Part shown: positions 14,978 through 21,011 of the stretch, piece by piece
Layout: the number at the start of each line of letters is the position of its first letter
Numbering within the stretch: the first letter of the stretch is position 1
Source of the DNA: Actinomycetes bacterium
GTDB lineage: Bacteria > Actinomycetota > Actinomycetes > Actinomycetales > Micrococcaceae
Reading direction: 5' to 3'
Length of the DNA: 21,011 nt
Assembly: GCA_023426375.1 (NCBI GenBank)
Contig: JAFAAV010000092.1
Span: forward strand, 1-21,011
Translations under genes and position numbers: made by a program
Notes under the pieces: generated by a model
The model's database searches: none
What the model saw: only the letters and a program-made list of their open reading frames with translations
What the model was told of the DNA's origin: nothing

Positions 14978-15225
14978 GCATGCTCGCCGAGGCTCTGGAA
15001 CACCTGGTTCGCGGCATTGTGGACAGCCCCGAGGACGTCACCGTTCGCTCACGCGAAGGTCGTCGCGGGCAGATCCTCGAGGTGCGGGTTCACCCCGATG
15101 ACCTCGGCCGCGTGATCGGACGTTCCGGGCGCACCGCCAAGGCCCTGCGCACCGTCGTCACGGCCCTGGCACCCGGCGAGAATGTGCGCGTTGACGTGGT
15201 CGATACCGACCGTCGTCGTCGATAA
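14974..15225 (+). CDS. khpA: KH-domain RNA-binding protein (KhpA-like)
   Basis: This encodes an 83-aa single-KH protein. The GxxG loop is IGRSGRTAKALRT, and the preceding strands EVRVHPDDLGRV fit the fold. KhpA-type proteins (formerly the YlqC/UPF0109 family) bind RNA, often with KhpB/Jag, and affect ribosome assembly and cell division. The rpsP-khpA-rimM-trmD order is the standard setting. The GTG at 14974 overlaps the rpsP stop; an ATG at 14980 would shorten the protein by two residues. It ends RRRR and is followed by a 16-bp hairpin before rimM. Confidence 0.92.
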   Translation: MSMLAEALEHLVRGIVDSPEDVTVRSREGRRGQILEVRVHPDDLGRVIGRSGRTAKALRTVVTALAPGENVRVDVVDTDRRRR

Positions 15226-15242
15226 AGACCGCGCGTACGTGA

Positions 15243-15290
15243 ACGGCCCCTGTTTCCTGCAGACGCGGGAGACGGGGGCCGTCATCATTT
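15243..15290 (+). terminator. Long hairpin between khpA and rimM (terminator or attenuator)
   Basis: A 16-bp stem (15243-15258 with 15267-15282, including a few G-U pairs) has an 8-nt loop and is followed by CATCATTT. It lies inside an otherwise continuous operon, so partial termination or an RNA-processing role is possible. It could also be a full terminator, with a rimM promoter hidden in the 43 bp that remain. Confidence 0.62.
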
Positions 15291-15333
15291 GGTAGAAATT
15301 TCACACCGGTCCAGATCCGGCAAAGGAGATCTC

Positions 15334-15885
15334 ATGAGCGTTCGGATTGCACGTATCGGTAAGCCTCACGGCGTGCGCGGGGAAGTCACGGTGCAACTGT
15401 TCACCGACGATCCCGAGTCGCGTTTCGCGCCGGGGTCGATTCTGAGCGTCCAGTGGCCCCAGGGCGAGCCCAACGGTGCTGCGGGACTTCCTGAGACGCT
15501 TACCGCGTCCGGTTTCCGCTGGAACAAGAAGGTGCTGATCGCCCGCTTCGAGGAGATCACCGACCGCAATCGCGCCGAAGAAATGCGCGGAGCCCAGCTG
15601 TTCGCAGACGCCCACGAAGTGGAACTCGACGACGACGAATGGCATCAGGACGACCTTCTGGGCCTGATGGCCGTGGACACCACCCACGATGATCGTGAAG
15701 TCGGCAAAGTCACCGCCTTGATATCCGGTGCGGCACAGGACCTGTTGGAGCTGGAAGTTGCGGGGGAGGGGCGTCGCATCTTGATCCCGTTCGTGGAGGA
15801 GATCGTTCCGGAAGTGGACTTGGAAGCCGGGCGCGTGCTGTTGACCCCGCCCGCGGGTCTGTTGGACCTCGGAACTGAGGAGTAG
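15334..15885 (+). CDS. rimM: Ribosome maturation factor RimM
   Basis: This encodes a 183-aa RimM. The N-terminal domain begins SVRIARIGKPHGVRGEVTVQLFTDDPESRF, the classic family signature. The PRC-barrel half includes DDLLGLMAVDTTHDDREVGKV and the ending ILIPFVEEIVPEVDLEAGRVLLTPPAGLL. RimM binds S19 and helps mature the 30S head. The ATG at 15334 with AAAGGAGAT upstream is clearly the start; the in-frame GTG-type start at 15289 has no ribosome site and falls in the tail of the hairpin. It is followed 4 bp later by trmD. Confidence 0.96.
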   Translation: MSVRIARIGKPHGVRGEVTVQLFTDDPESRFAPGSILSVQWPQGEPNGAAGLPETLTASGFRWNKKVLIARFEEITDRNRAEEMRGAQLFADAHEVELDDDEWHQDDLLGLMAVDTTHDDREVGKVTALISGAAQDLLELEVAGEGRRILIPFVEEIVPEVDLEAGRVLLTPPAGLLDLGTEE

Positions 15886-15889
15886 AACC

Positions 15890-16702
15890 GTGCGCATCGA
15901 TGTGTTGAGCATCTTCCCCGAGTACCTCGCGCCTCTCGAACTGTCATTGATCGGTAAAGCCATGACGGACGGTGTGCTTCAACTGTCCGTGACCGATCCC
16001 CGGAGCTTCGCGACCGACCGCCACCGCACGGTGGATGACACCCCGTACGGCGGCGGGGCCGGCATGGTCATGAAACCCGAACCCTGGGCGCAAGCGCTCG
16101 AGTCGGTCACCGCGGCAGCGTCCTCGGGGCACAAGCCCGTGCTCGTGGTGCCCTCGCCGGCCGGCGAGGTCTTCACCCAGGACGTCGCGTACGAACTGGC
16201 CGATGAAGAACATCTCGTGTTCGCGTGCGGTCGCTACGAGGGCATTGATGAACGTTTCATCGAATGGGCCTCCGAGCACGCCGTGGTACGCCCCATGAGC
16301 CTGGGTGACTACGTGCTCAACGGGGGAGAAGTGGCAGTCCTGGCCATGGTCGAAGCCGTGACCCGACTGATCCCTGGCGTGATCGGCAACCCGGAATCAC
16401 TGGCGGAAGAATCCCACACCGGCGGGCTGCTCGAATACCCCGTGTACACCAAACCTGCTGTGTGGCGAGAACGCGCCATCCCGGAGATGTTGTTGTCCGG
16501 CCACCACGGGAACATTGCCCGCTGGCGCCGTGATCAACAGCTGCACCGAACCGCCCAGCGGCGCCCTGACATGATCGAACAGCTCAATCCGGCGGACCTG
16601 GACAAGGCCGATCTGGCTATTCTGAGTGACCACGGTTTCCAGGTGGTCAACGGGTCCTTCCAGGTCTGCGCACCGGAGCCCGCGGATGGCGCACAGGGCT
16701 AG
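15890..16702 (+). CDS. trmD: tRNA (guanine-N1)-methyltransferase TrmD
   Basis: This encodes a 270-aa SPOUT methyltransferase that makes m1G37 in tRNAs and so prevents +1 frameshifting. Signature segments are RIDVLSIFPEYL, the substrate loop DDTPYGGGAGMVMKPEP, the knot residues CGRYEGIDERFIEW and MSLGDYVLNGGEVAVL, and the linker/C-terminal LSGHHGNIARWRRDQQL. All regions expected for cofactor and G37 binding look intact. It starts with GTG at 15890, with GAGGAG overlapping the rimM stop region. The last ~20 residues (VNGSFQVCAPEPADGAQG) are non-conserved. Confidence 0.96.
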   Translation: MRIDVLSIFPEYLAPLELSLIGKAMTDGVLQLSVTDPRSFATDRHRTVDDTPYGGGAGMVMKPEPWAQALESVTAAASSGHKPVLVVPSPAGEVFTQDVAYELADEEHLVFACGRYEGIDERFIEWASEHAVVRPMSLGDYVLNGGEVAVLAMVEAVTRLIPGVIGNPESLAEESHTGGLLEYPVYTKPAVWRERAIPEMLLSGHHGNIARWRRDQQLHRTAQRRPDMIEQLNPADLDKADLAILSDHGFQVVNGSFQVCAPEPADGAQG

Positions 16703-16708
16703 CCGAGA

Positions 16709-16719
16709 TATGGCATAAT
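16709..16719 (+). promoter_or_regulatory. rplS: -10-like element of rplS
   Basis: TATGGCATAAT begins seven bases after the trmD stop, with CATAAT at 16714-16719 as the likely -10. No clear -35 is seen. The string TGGCATAAT nearly matches TGGCACAAT before rpsP. Confidence 0.45.
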
Positions 16720-16739
16720 GGGTCGCTGTGCGTGAGTTG

Positions 16740-16901
16740 GGCACGCCCCTGCCGCAGGGGGGAGAGCGACCAACAACCACGCATTCGAAATCACCACACC
16801 GGCTCGATTTCGACACACTTCTGCGCGTCGGCTCAAACCTTCACGGGTGAGCCGCGCGGACCACACGCGATCGACCTGCGGCTGTCGCGAGGAGAAAAAG
16901 C
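16740..16901 (+). promoter_or_regulatory. Structured 5' leader of rplS
   Basis: Three stems can be drawn in the ~180-nt leader. Stem one is CCCCTG (16746-16751) with CAGGGG (16755-16760). Stem two is an 11-bp stem at 16824-16835 with 16848-16858, carrying a single bulged T at 16828. Stem three is CGCGA (16866-16870) with TCGCG (16885-16889), whose right arm abuts the ribosome-binding site GAGGAGA. The pattern suggests an autogenous ribosomal-protein leader, as known for other r-protein genes; no ligand is shown. Confidence 0.45.
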
Positions 16902-17264
16902 ATGAACCTTATCGATCAGCTTGATGCCAAGTCCCTGCGTAACGACATTCCGGATTTCCGCCCCGGCGACACCCTGAATGTCCACGTGAACATCATTGAA
17001 GGTAACCGTTCGCGTGTTCAGGTCTTCAAGGGCTACGTCATGGGCCGTCAGGGCTCCGGCGTCCGCGAGACCTTCACCGTTCGCAAGGTCAGCTTCGGTG
17101 TTGGTGTGGAGCGTACCTTCCCGGTGCACTCCCCGATCATCGACAAGATCGAGCTCGTGAGCCGCGGTGACGTGCGTCGTGCCAAGCTCTACTACATGCG
17201 CGATCGCCACGGTAAGGCAGCTCGTATCCGCGAAAAGCGTGACTCGAGCGCTTCGAGCAAGTAA
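16902..17264 (+). CDS. rplS: 50S ribosomal protein L19
   Basis: This encodes a 120-aa L19, normal for the family. Signature segments are FRPGDTLNVHVNIIEGNRSRVQVFKGYVMGR (in part), GVRETFTVRKVSFGVGVERTFP and the basic end RRAKLYYMRDRHGKAARIREKR. L19 sits at the 30S-50S interface in bridge formation. The start is the ATG at 16902 with a strong GAGGAGA site. It lies 199 bp after trmD with its own promoter-like element and structured leader, so it can be transcribed apart from the rimM-trmD genes. Confidence 0.97.
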   Translation: MNLIDQLDAKSLRNDIPDFRPGDTLNVHVNIIEGNRSRVQVFKGYVMGRQGSGVRETFTVRKVSFGVGVERTFPVHSPIIDKIELVSRGDVRRAKLYYMRDRHGKAARIREKRDSSASSK

Positions 17265-17275
17265 GCATTTTCCAC

Positions 17276-17959
17276 GTGCATCTGCACTCGGAACGCACGG
17301 AGGGCCCGGCATCTGCCGGGTCCTCCGCTGTACGTACACCCCTTTCCTCACGGCGCTGGTGGCTGCGGGTCATCACCATTGCCGTCCTGGCGGCGCTGCT
17401 CATTGCGGCGGTCGTTCGTGCGTTCGTGGTAGACGTCTACTGGGTAGGTTCCAATTCGATGGAACCCACGCTGCAGGGTGGGGACCGTGTGCTCGTCAAT
17501 AAGCTGAGTAATGCGGATGAGCTGCAACGCGGTCAACTCGTGGTCTTCGACGGCCGCGGCTCCCTGGATCCGTTGCACTCCACAGACCCCTGGTACACGC
17601 AAGCGCTCAACAGTGTGGGGCGTTGGCTCGGTCTGACCGGTTCGTCCACCGCTTACGTCAAACGCGTGATGGCGGTGTCCGGGGACACCATCGAGTGCTG
17701 TGACGCTCAGGGCAAGATCACGGTCAACGGACAGCCTCTCGACGAGGACTATGTGTACCCTGACGACCAGCCCTCGGACATCCCCTTCGCCGTTCACGTT
17801 CCAGCGGATCGCGTATGGCTCATGGGTGATCATCGCAGCGCATCCGTTGATTCACGATCTCTGTTGGGCGCCCCCGGCGGGGGCCTGATCCGCACAGAGC
17901 GTGTCATCGGTACGGCCGAACGGGTGTTGTGGCCCCTCGACCGAGCTCGGGACTTGTAG
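17276..17959 (+). CDS. lepB: Type I signal peptidase (first copy)
   Basis: This encodes a 227-aa S26 family signal peptidase that cleaves signal peptides of exported proteins at the outer face of the membrane. A single N-terminal TM (~30-50) precedes the catalytic Ser61 in SNSMEPTL; the general base is Lys129 in YVKRVMAVSGD. The box MGDHRSASVDSR completes the family set. A CC pair (ECCDAQGKI) precedes the strand before VNGQPLDEDYVYP. The start is uncertain: the only in-frame start codon before the TM is the GTG at 17276, which has no Shine-Dalgarno. A terminator-like hairpin (17299-17326) lies within its first 17 codons, in a poorly conserved segment. It shares clear homology with the next gene. 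Confidence 0.88.
   Translation: MHLHSERTEGPASAGSSAVRTPLSSRRWWLRVITIAVLAALLIAAVVRAFVVDVYWVGSNSMEPTLQGGDRVLVNKLSNADELQRGQLVVFDGRGSLDPLHSTDPWYTQALNSVGRWLGLTGSSTAYVKRVMAVSGDTIECCDAQGKITVNGQPLDEDYVYPDDQPSDIPFAVHVPADRVWLMGDHRSASVDSRSLLGAPGGGLIRTERVIGTAERVLWPLDRARDL
17299..17326 (+). terminator. Terminator-like hairpin after rplS, inside the lepB 5' end
   Basis: An 11-bp stem (17299-17309 with 17316-17326, one G-T wobble) has a 6-nt loop and sits 35 nt after the rplS stop. The position suits an rplS terminator, but it lies within the coding frame of the first lepB and has only a poor T-run after it. Confidence 0.5.
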
Positions 17960-17967
17960 TCTGCCCA

Positions 17968-17982
17968 TGGGTGAGACACCCA
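17968..17982 (+). promoter_or_regulatory. Small hairpin and -10-like element before the second lepB
   Basis: TAGTCT (17957-17962, TANNNT class) overlaps the stop codon of the first lepB. TGGGTG-AGA-CACCCA (17968-17982) forms a 6-bp hairpin in the 48-bp gap. Both are short and may be chance. Confidence 0.28.
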
Positions 17983-18007
17983 CCATTTCAGGAAGGAACA
18001 CGGCGTA

Positions 18008-18802
18008 GTGACTGAAGAACGTCCATCAGATTCCGCGGGGGACCAGCCCGAGCAGGAGCCCTTGCGCCCTCGTCGCTCGTCGCGCGCATTCCGTTCCTCG
18101 GCCTCGCGCAGTGCCAAGAAGACCAACTCGGCGTGGAGCTCCGTCAAGGAGATCCTGATCGTGGTGGTCCTGGCCATCCTGATCGCCTTCATCGTCAAGA
18201 CCCTGTTCGTGCGGGGTTTCTACATTCCTTCCGGCTCCATGGAGAACACGCTGGAACTCGACGATCGCATTTTCGTGAACGTCATGAGCGCCAACCTGGG
18301 CACCATCGACCGCGGTGACATCGTGGTCTTCGACGACACCAAGAACTGGTTGCCCTCCCAGCCCCAGGGCAGTGACGGACTCGGAGGCGCGATCCAGAAC
18401 GCGCTGTCGTTCGTGGGCATCCTGCCGGACAGTGGCGACCAAGCACTCGTGAAGCGGGTCATCGGTGAAGGCGGGGACCACGTGGTCTGCTGTGACGCGG
18501 ACGGTCGCATCAGTGTCAACGGCACGCCCTTGGACGAGACCTACGTGTACCCGGGAGCGGTTCCCTCCGAAATTCCGTTCGACGTGATCGTCCCGGACAA
18601 CCACTTCTTCGTGCTCGGTGATCACCGCAACGCCTCCGCTGATTCCCGGGTCCACCTGGCGAACAACAATGCGTTCATCCACAAGGAAGACATCATCGGA
18701 ACCGCGTTCGTGATTGCCTGGCCGCTGGATCGCTTCCAGATTCTGCACCACCCGGATCAGGTCTTCGCCGACGTTCCTGACACCGGCTCCTCCGACGACT
18801 GA
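18008..18802 (+). CDS. lepB: Type I signal peptidase (second copy)
   Basis: This encodes a 264-aa S26 signal peptidase. A basic, Ser-rich cytosolic N-terminus (~45 residues) leads to one TM (~46-68), catalytic Ser77 in PSGSMENTL and catalytic Lys149 in LVKRVIGEGGD, then LGDHRNASADSR. The same Cys-Cys strand as in the first copy is present (VCCDADGRISVNG). Compared with the first copy it has a longer N-terminus and a slightly longer tail (FADVPDTGSSDD). The start is the GTG at 18008, with GGAAGGAA about 10 nt upstream. rnhB follows 2 bp after its stop, so lepB-lepB-rnhB is probably one unit. Which copy is the main housekeeping enzyme cannot be decided here. Confidence 0.95.
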   Translation: MTEERPSDSAGDQPEQEPLRPRRSSRAFRSSASRSAKKTNSAWSSVKEILIVVVLAILIAFIVKTLFVRGFYIPSGSMENTLELDDRIFVNVMSANLGTIDRGDIVVFDDTKNWLPSQPQGSDGLGGAIQNALSFVGILPDSGDQALVKRVIGEGGDHVVCCDADGRISVNGTPLDETYVYPGAVPSEIPFDVIVPDNHFFVLGDHRNASADSRVHLANNNAFIHKEDIIGTAFVIAWPLDRFQILHHPDQVFADVPDTGSSDD

Positions 18803-18804
18803 TC

Positions 18805-19491
18805 GTGGCGGCACGAGTCACCACCGATCCCGGAGTTGACCTGGAACGCGAACTTGCGTTCCAGGGCTTGCGCTACGTGGGCGGCATGGATGAGGTGGGC
18901 CGCGGTGCCCTCGCGGGTCCCGCGAGCGTGGGGCTCGTGGTTTTCGACGCCGCCGCCCTCGACAGCGCCGATCCTTCCGCGTGGCTCGGGGTGCGGGATT
19001 CCAAGGCGCTCTCCGCCAAACGCCGGGAAGCACTGGCCCCGACCATCCAATCGTGGGCCGCGGCCTGCACCGTGGGCCATGCGCAACCCTTCGAGATCGA
19101 TCGGCTTGGGATCAGTGCGGCGCTACGACTGGCCGGGCTCCGAGCGCTGGCGCAGGCGGCGTCGTCGGGGATCCCCGTGGACGGGCTGATCCTGGACGGC
19201 TCCTACAACTGGCTCAGCGCAGAACCCGTGCTGGGGCAGGAACCCGACCCGTGGGGTGTACCCGCCGTGGTACGTACGTTGGTCAAGGCCGATGCTCACT
19301 GCGTGTCCGTGGCCGCAGCCTCCATCGCGGCCAAGGTGGAGCGGGACCGCATGATGGGAGAGTACGCGGCGGAGTACCCGGCCTACGGCTGGGAGTCGAA
19401 CAAGGGCTACGGAAGTGCCGTTCATCGGGCTGCGATTCAAGAACACGGCGTGACACCGTTGCATCGCGTGAGCTGGAACCTGGGCGTCTAG
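18805..19491 (+). CDS. rnhB: Ribonuclease HII
   Basis: This encodes a 228-aa RNase HII that nicks RNA-DNA hybrids, mainly at single misincorporated ribonucleotides. The four catalytic acids are visible: Asp29-Glu30 in GGMDEVGRGALAGP, Asp131 in LILDGSYNW and Asp163 in VKADAHC. The motifs DSKALSAKRRE and VAAASIAAKVERDR follow the family. The GTG at 18805 lies 2 bp after the second lepB, implying co-transcription and perhaps re-initiation. In most RNase HII proteins the third and fourth motifs read DG and KGD; here the latter is KAD, a mild variation. Confidence 0.95.
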   Translation: MAARVTTDPGVDLERELAFQGLRYVGGMDEVGRGALAGPASVGLVVFDAAALDSADPSAWLGVRDSKALSAKRREALAPTIQSWAAACTVGHAQPFEIDRLGISAALRLAGLRALAQAASSGIPVDGLILDGSYNWLSAEPVLGQEPDPWGVPAVVRTLVKADAHCVSVAAASIAAKVERDRMMGEYAAEYPAYGWESNKGYGSAVHRAAIQEHGVTPLHRVSWNLGV

Positions 19492-19577
19492 TCCCGTTTC
19501 CGGCCAACCGGGCACTCGAACTCCACAAGAGCACGATTGGCATGGTGCTGGCAGTCGTGGATCATCACCATGGTTCC

Positions 19578-19994
19578 ATGACCGCATCACCTGTCTCCTC
19601 TGCCGCCCCTGATCCACCCGCCCCGCACATCAGCACGGGCCGTTCGGGGGAAGACCTGATCGCAGACCTCCTGGGCCGTGCCGGTTGGCGAGTTCTGAAT
19701 CGCAATTGGCGAGCGGAACCTGCGCGCGGATCGGTACGTGGCGAACTGGACATCGTGGCCGAACGAGCCGGAGCCGTCACGATCTTCGAGGTCAAGACCC
19801 GTACCGGTTCCGGATTCGGCCATCCGGCCGAGGCCGTGGGACCCGAGAAACTCAAACGCCTCCACCTATTGGCCCGCGCGTGGGCGTGGGAACACGGCTG
19901 CCCCGAGATTCCCAGCGTGGATGTGGTCTCGGTGCACTGGCCACCCGGTGACGCCCCGCGCGTCGAACACCTGGGATCACTGAGCTGGCACTGA
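19578..19994 (+). CDS. yraN: YraN family (UPF0102) putative endonuclease
   Basis: This encodes a 138-aa protein from the ATG at 19578; an alternative ATG at 19542 adds 12 residues including a His-His-His run. The core matches the UPF0102 pattern: GRSGEDLIADLLGRAGWRVLNRNWR, then RGELDIVAE, IFEVKTRTGSGFGHPAEAV and KLKRLHLLARAWAW. Glu/Asp in the GELD segment and the E-x-K of FEVKTR form the nuclease-like metal site of the family (restriction-endonuclease-like fold). The cellular role is not settled. Neither start has a good ribosome-binding site. The gene is 86 bp after rnhB; the usual downstream partners comM and dprA are not seen in the window. The ~20-residue Ser/Pro/Ala-rich N-terminus is not conserved in the family. 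Confidence 0.9.
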   Translation: MTASPVSSAAPDPPAPHISTGRSGEDLIADLLGRAGWRVLNRNWRAEPARGSVRGELDIVAERAGAVTIFEVKTRTGSGFGHPAEAVGPEKLKRLHLLARAWAWEHGCPEIPSVDVVSVHWPPGDAPRVEHLGSLSWH

Positions 19995-20009
19995 CCCCAA
20001 AGGTCACAA
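19992..20009 (+). terminator. Short hairpin at the yraN stop codon
   Basis: TGACC (19992-19996) pairs with GGTCA (20002-20006) around a 5-nt loop, followed by CAATTTG. It is a weak terminator candidate. Confidence 0.3.
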
Positions 20010-20033
20010 TTTGATGGACATCCCGCGTGCTGA

Positions 20034-20059
20034 GTGACATTGGTCGGCCAACGTGTCAC
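20034..20059. promoter_or_regulatory. Bulged 10-bp hairpin between yraN and lipoprotein gene
   Basis: GTGACATTGG pairs with CCAA and TGTCAC (two-base CG bulge at 20052-20053) around a TCGG tetraloop. GTGACA/TGTCAC could equally be a dyad operator. It lies 60 bp before the lipoprotein start. Confidence 0.4.
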
Positions 20060-20118
20060 GGTAGGTCGGGGGTCGAATCGGGCACCCCGAACAGTCGATG
20101 ATCAGTGAGGGCCGCTTG

Positions 20119-21011
20119 GTGACATTCTCTTCGCCACGCCAGCGGGCCCTGGGTGCCTTGGCGTCCGCAGGTCTTCTCATGACGGTGCTGACCGGCTGTA
20201 ACGATGACGCCGGGTCGATGCCCGAACAGTCTCCTTCGGCCTCGGCCGAGAGTTCTGCTGCGGGACTGCGCGGTGGCACGTTCAACGCGAATCTGCCGTC
20301 GGGTGCTTCCGTTCGGATCACGTTGCCGGCAACCCCGCCTCCGGACGAGGACGTGGAGAAGCTACGCCAGGACGCGGGTATCGAGCGCGCGCTGTACGCC
20401 AAGATCAGTATCGACAATCGGCAGGGCCGCGAGCCGGTATCGGTGAGCCGACTCGTGTTGACCGCCGAGGACGGCGCCATTTATCGCCTCGACGCGCTCC
20501 CCAAAGCGGTGCCCGACTGGTCATCGACCCGGGGCGACAACGGTGAGTGGCAAAATGCCGGCGGCGAACGGGTATCGGAAGAGGACGCCCAGGATATCGA
20601 CCGCCGGGTCGAGGACACCGTGGCCCAGTACACCGGTGATGTGCCCGTGGGCAGCCGCGGAGATGAAATCCTCGTGGGCGATCTGAGCCGTCTACCGGCC
20701 ACGTTCGCGAGCATGGAACTCATCCCGTCCATGGGGGACTCCGAGGACCGCGCGGTGCGTCCAAGTCCGGACCGTGACAACGAACCCGCCGCGCCACGTC
20801 CTGCAACACCGGTGGACCCCGTGGTACCGGAATCACCGGAGCAGGAAGCACCTCCGCCGGAAGATCCTGAGAATCCGCAACCGCCCGCTGACGACGGCAC
20901 CGAACCGACCACCGCCCCGGTTCCCGAAGAACCCACGGAGGATCCTGCGCCACCGCAGGATCCCGCGCCGTCGGAACCCGGTGGCCAGCCCACGTCTGCG
21001 CCCGAGGCCGG
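20119..21011 (+). CDS. Putative secreted lipoprotein, 5' part (runs off window)
   Basis: The frame is open from GTG 20119 to the window edge (297 codons, no stop). A basic start (SSPRQR), a hydrophobic core and the lipobox LTGC (residues 24-27, Cys27) form a lipoprotein signal peptide. The mature part (28-~213) has alternating strands such as RITLPATPPPDED, YAKISIDN and VSRLVLTAEDGAIYRLD; I do not recognise the fold. From ~214 it becomes a Pro/Glu/Asp-rich tail (PESPEQEAPPPEDPENPQPP), as in wall-spanning segments. The start at 20119 is chosen for the TGAGGG site seven bases upstream; an in-frame ATG at 20098 lacks one. It is probably anchored by a diacylglyceryl-Cys on the outer membrane face. 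Function unknown. Confidence 0.82.
   Translation, partial: MTFSSPRQRALGALASAGLLMTVLTGCNDDAGSMPEQSPSASAESSAAGLRGGTFNANLPSGASVRITLPATPPPDEDVEKLRQDAGIERALYAKISIDNRQGREPVSVSRLVLTAEDGAIYRLDALPKAVPDWSSTRGDNGEWQNAGGERVSEEDAQDIDRRVEDTVAQYTGDVPVGSRGDEILVGDLSRLPATFASMELIPSMGDSEDRAVRPSPDRDNEPAAPRPATPVDPVVPESPEQEAPPPEDPENPQPPADDGTEPTTAPVPEEPTEDPAPPQDPAPSEPGGQPTSAPEA

Noticed and set aside
18981..19577. In-frame upstream extension of yraN through rnhB
   Set aside because: Antiframe translation of rnhB without conserved motifs; the family core begins after 19578.
20064..20092. tRNA T-arm-like string (GGTCGAATC) suggesting a tRNA remnant or attachment site
   Set aside because: The flanking stems do not pair as a T-arm, and no acceptor, D-arm or anticodon arm can be found nearby.
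1..21011. Mobile elements, prophage or horizontally acquired island
   Set aside because: No transposase, integrase, terminal inverted repeats or composition break seen; the window is ordinary core genome with a few accessory genes.

Overview
This is a high-GC, densely coding chromosomal core segment. It very probably comes from an actinomycete (Actinomycetota) of the order Micrococcales, perhaps Micrococcaceae-like. The evidence is the gene order smc / ftsY / amtB-glnK / ffh / rpsP-KH-rimM-trmD-rplS-lepB-rnhB-yraN, the many GTG starts, 4-bp ATGA/GTGA overlaps, the acidic Ala/Glu tail on ribosomal protein S16, and NarL-type two-component genes. The taxon is inferred from family knowledge, not from a search. 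I see no rRNA, tRNA, CRISPR array, insertion sequence or prophage gene, and no stretch over 300 bases lacks a gene.

Layout. 1-2256 is the 3' part of smc (hinge, second coiled-coil arm, C-terminal ATPase half). 2332-3639 (minus) is a DHA1-type MFS efflux transporter, convergent with smc and divergent from ftsY. 3668-4792 is ftsY, the SRP receptor, closed by a textbook terminator. 5067-6718 is amtB-glnK (ammonium uptake plus PII), preceded by a 274-bp gap rich in GlnR-like GAAAC half-sites and closed by an 18-bp-stem terminator. 6875-11948 is a tight five-gene run: ffh, a Nudix hydrolase, an unknown 293-aa protein, a NarL-family histidine kinase and its response regulator. The last four are joined by 1-4 bp overlaps. 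12167-14334 is an ATPase plus permease of a NatAB-like ABC-2 exporter. 14513-17264 is the translation block rpsP, khpA-like KH protein, rimM, trmD and rplS, with a structured leader before rplS. 17276-18802 holds two adjacent, divergent type I signal peptidases. 18805-19994 holds rnhB and a yraN-family gene. From 20119 to the window edge runs the 5' part of a putative lipoprotein with a Pro/Glu-rich tail.

How the genes fit together. FtsY, Ffh and the two LepB proteins cover co-translational targeting, docking and signal-peptide removal. S16, KH protein, RimM, TrmD and L19 cover 30S maturation, tRNA m1G37 methylation and 50S assembly. AmtB-GlnK is the classic nitrogen sensing and transport pair; the glnD gene often found next to it in actinobacteria is absent here. 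The least understood part is the Nudix/unknown/kinase/regulator cassette (8478-11948) followed by an ABC-2 exporter. I infer it is a membrane- or drug-stress sensing module, but nothing in the sequence proves the signal or target. Much of the window is ordinary core genome. The best leads are the uncharacterised cassette, the amtB regulatory region, the rplS leader, and a terminator-like hairpin inside the first codons of the first lepB.
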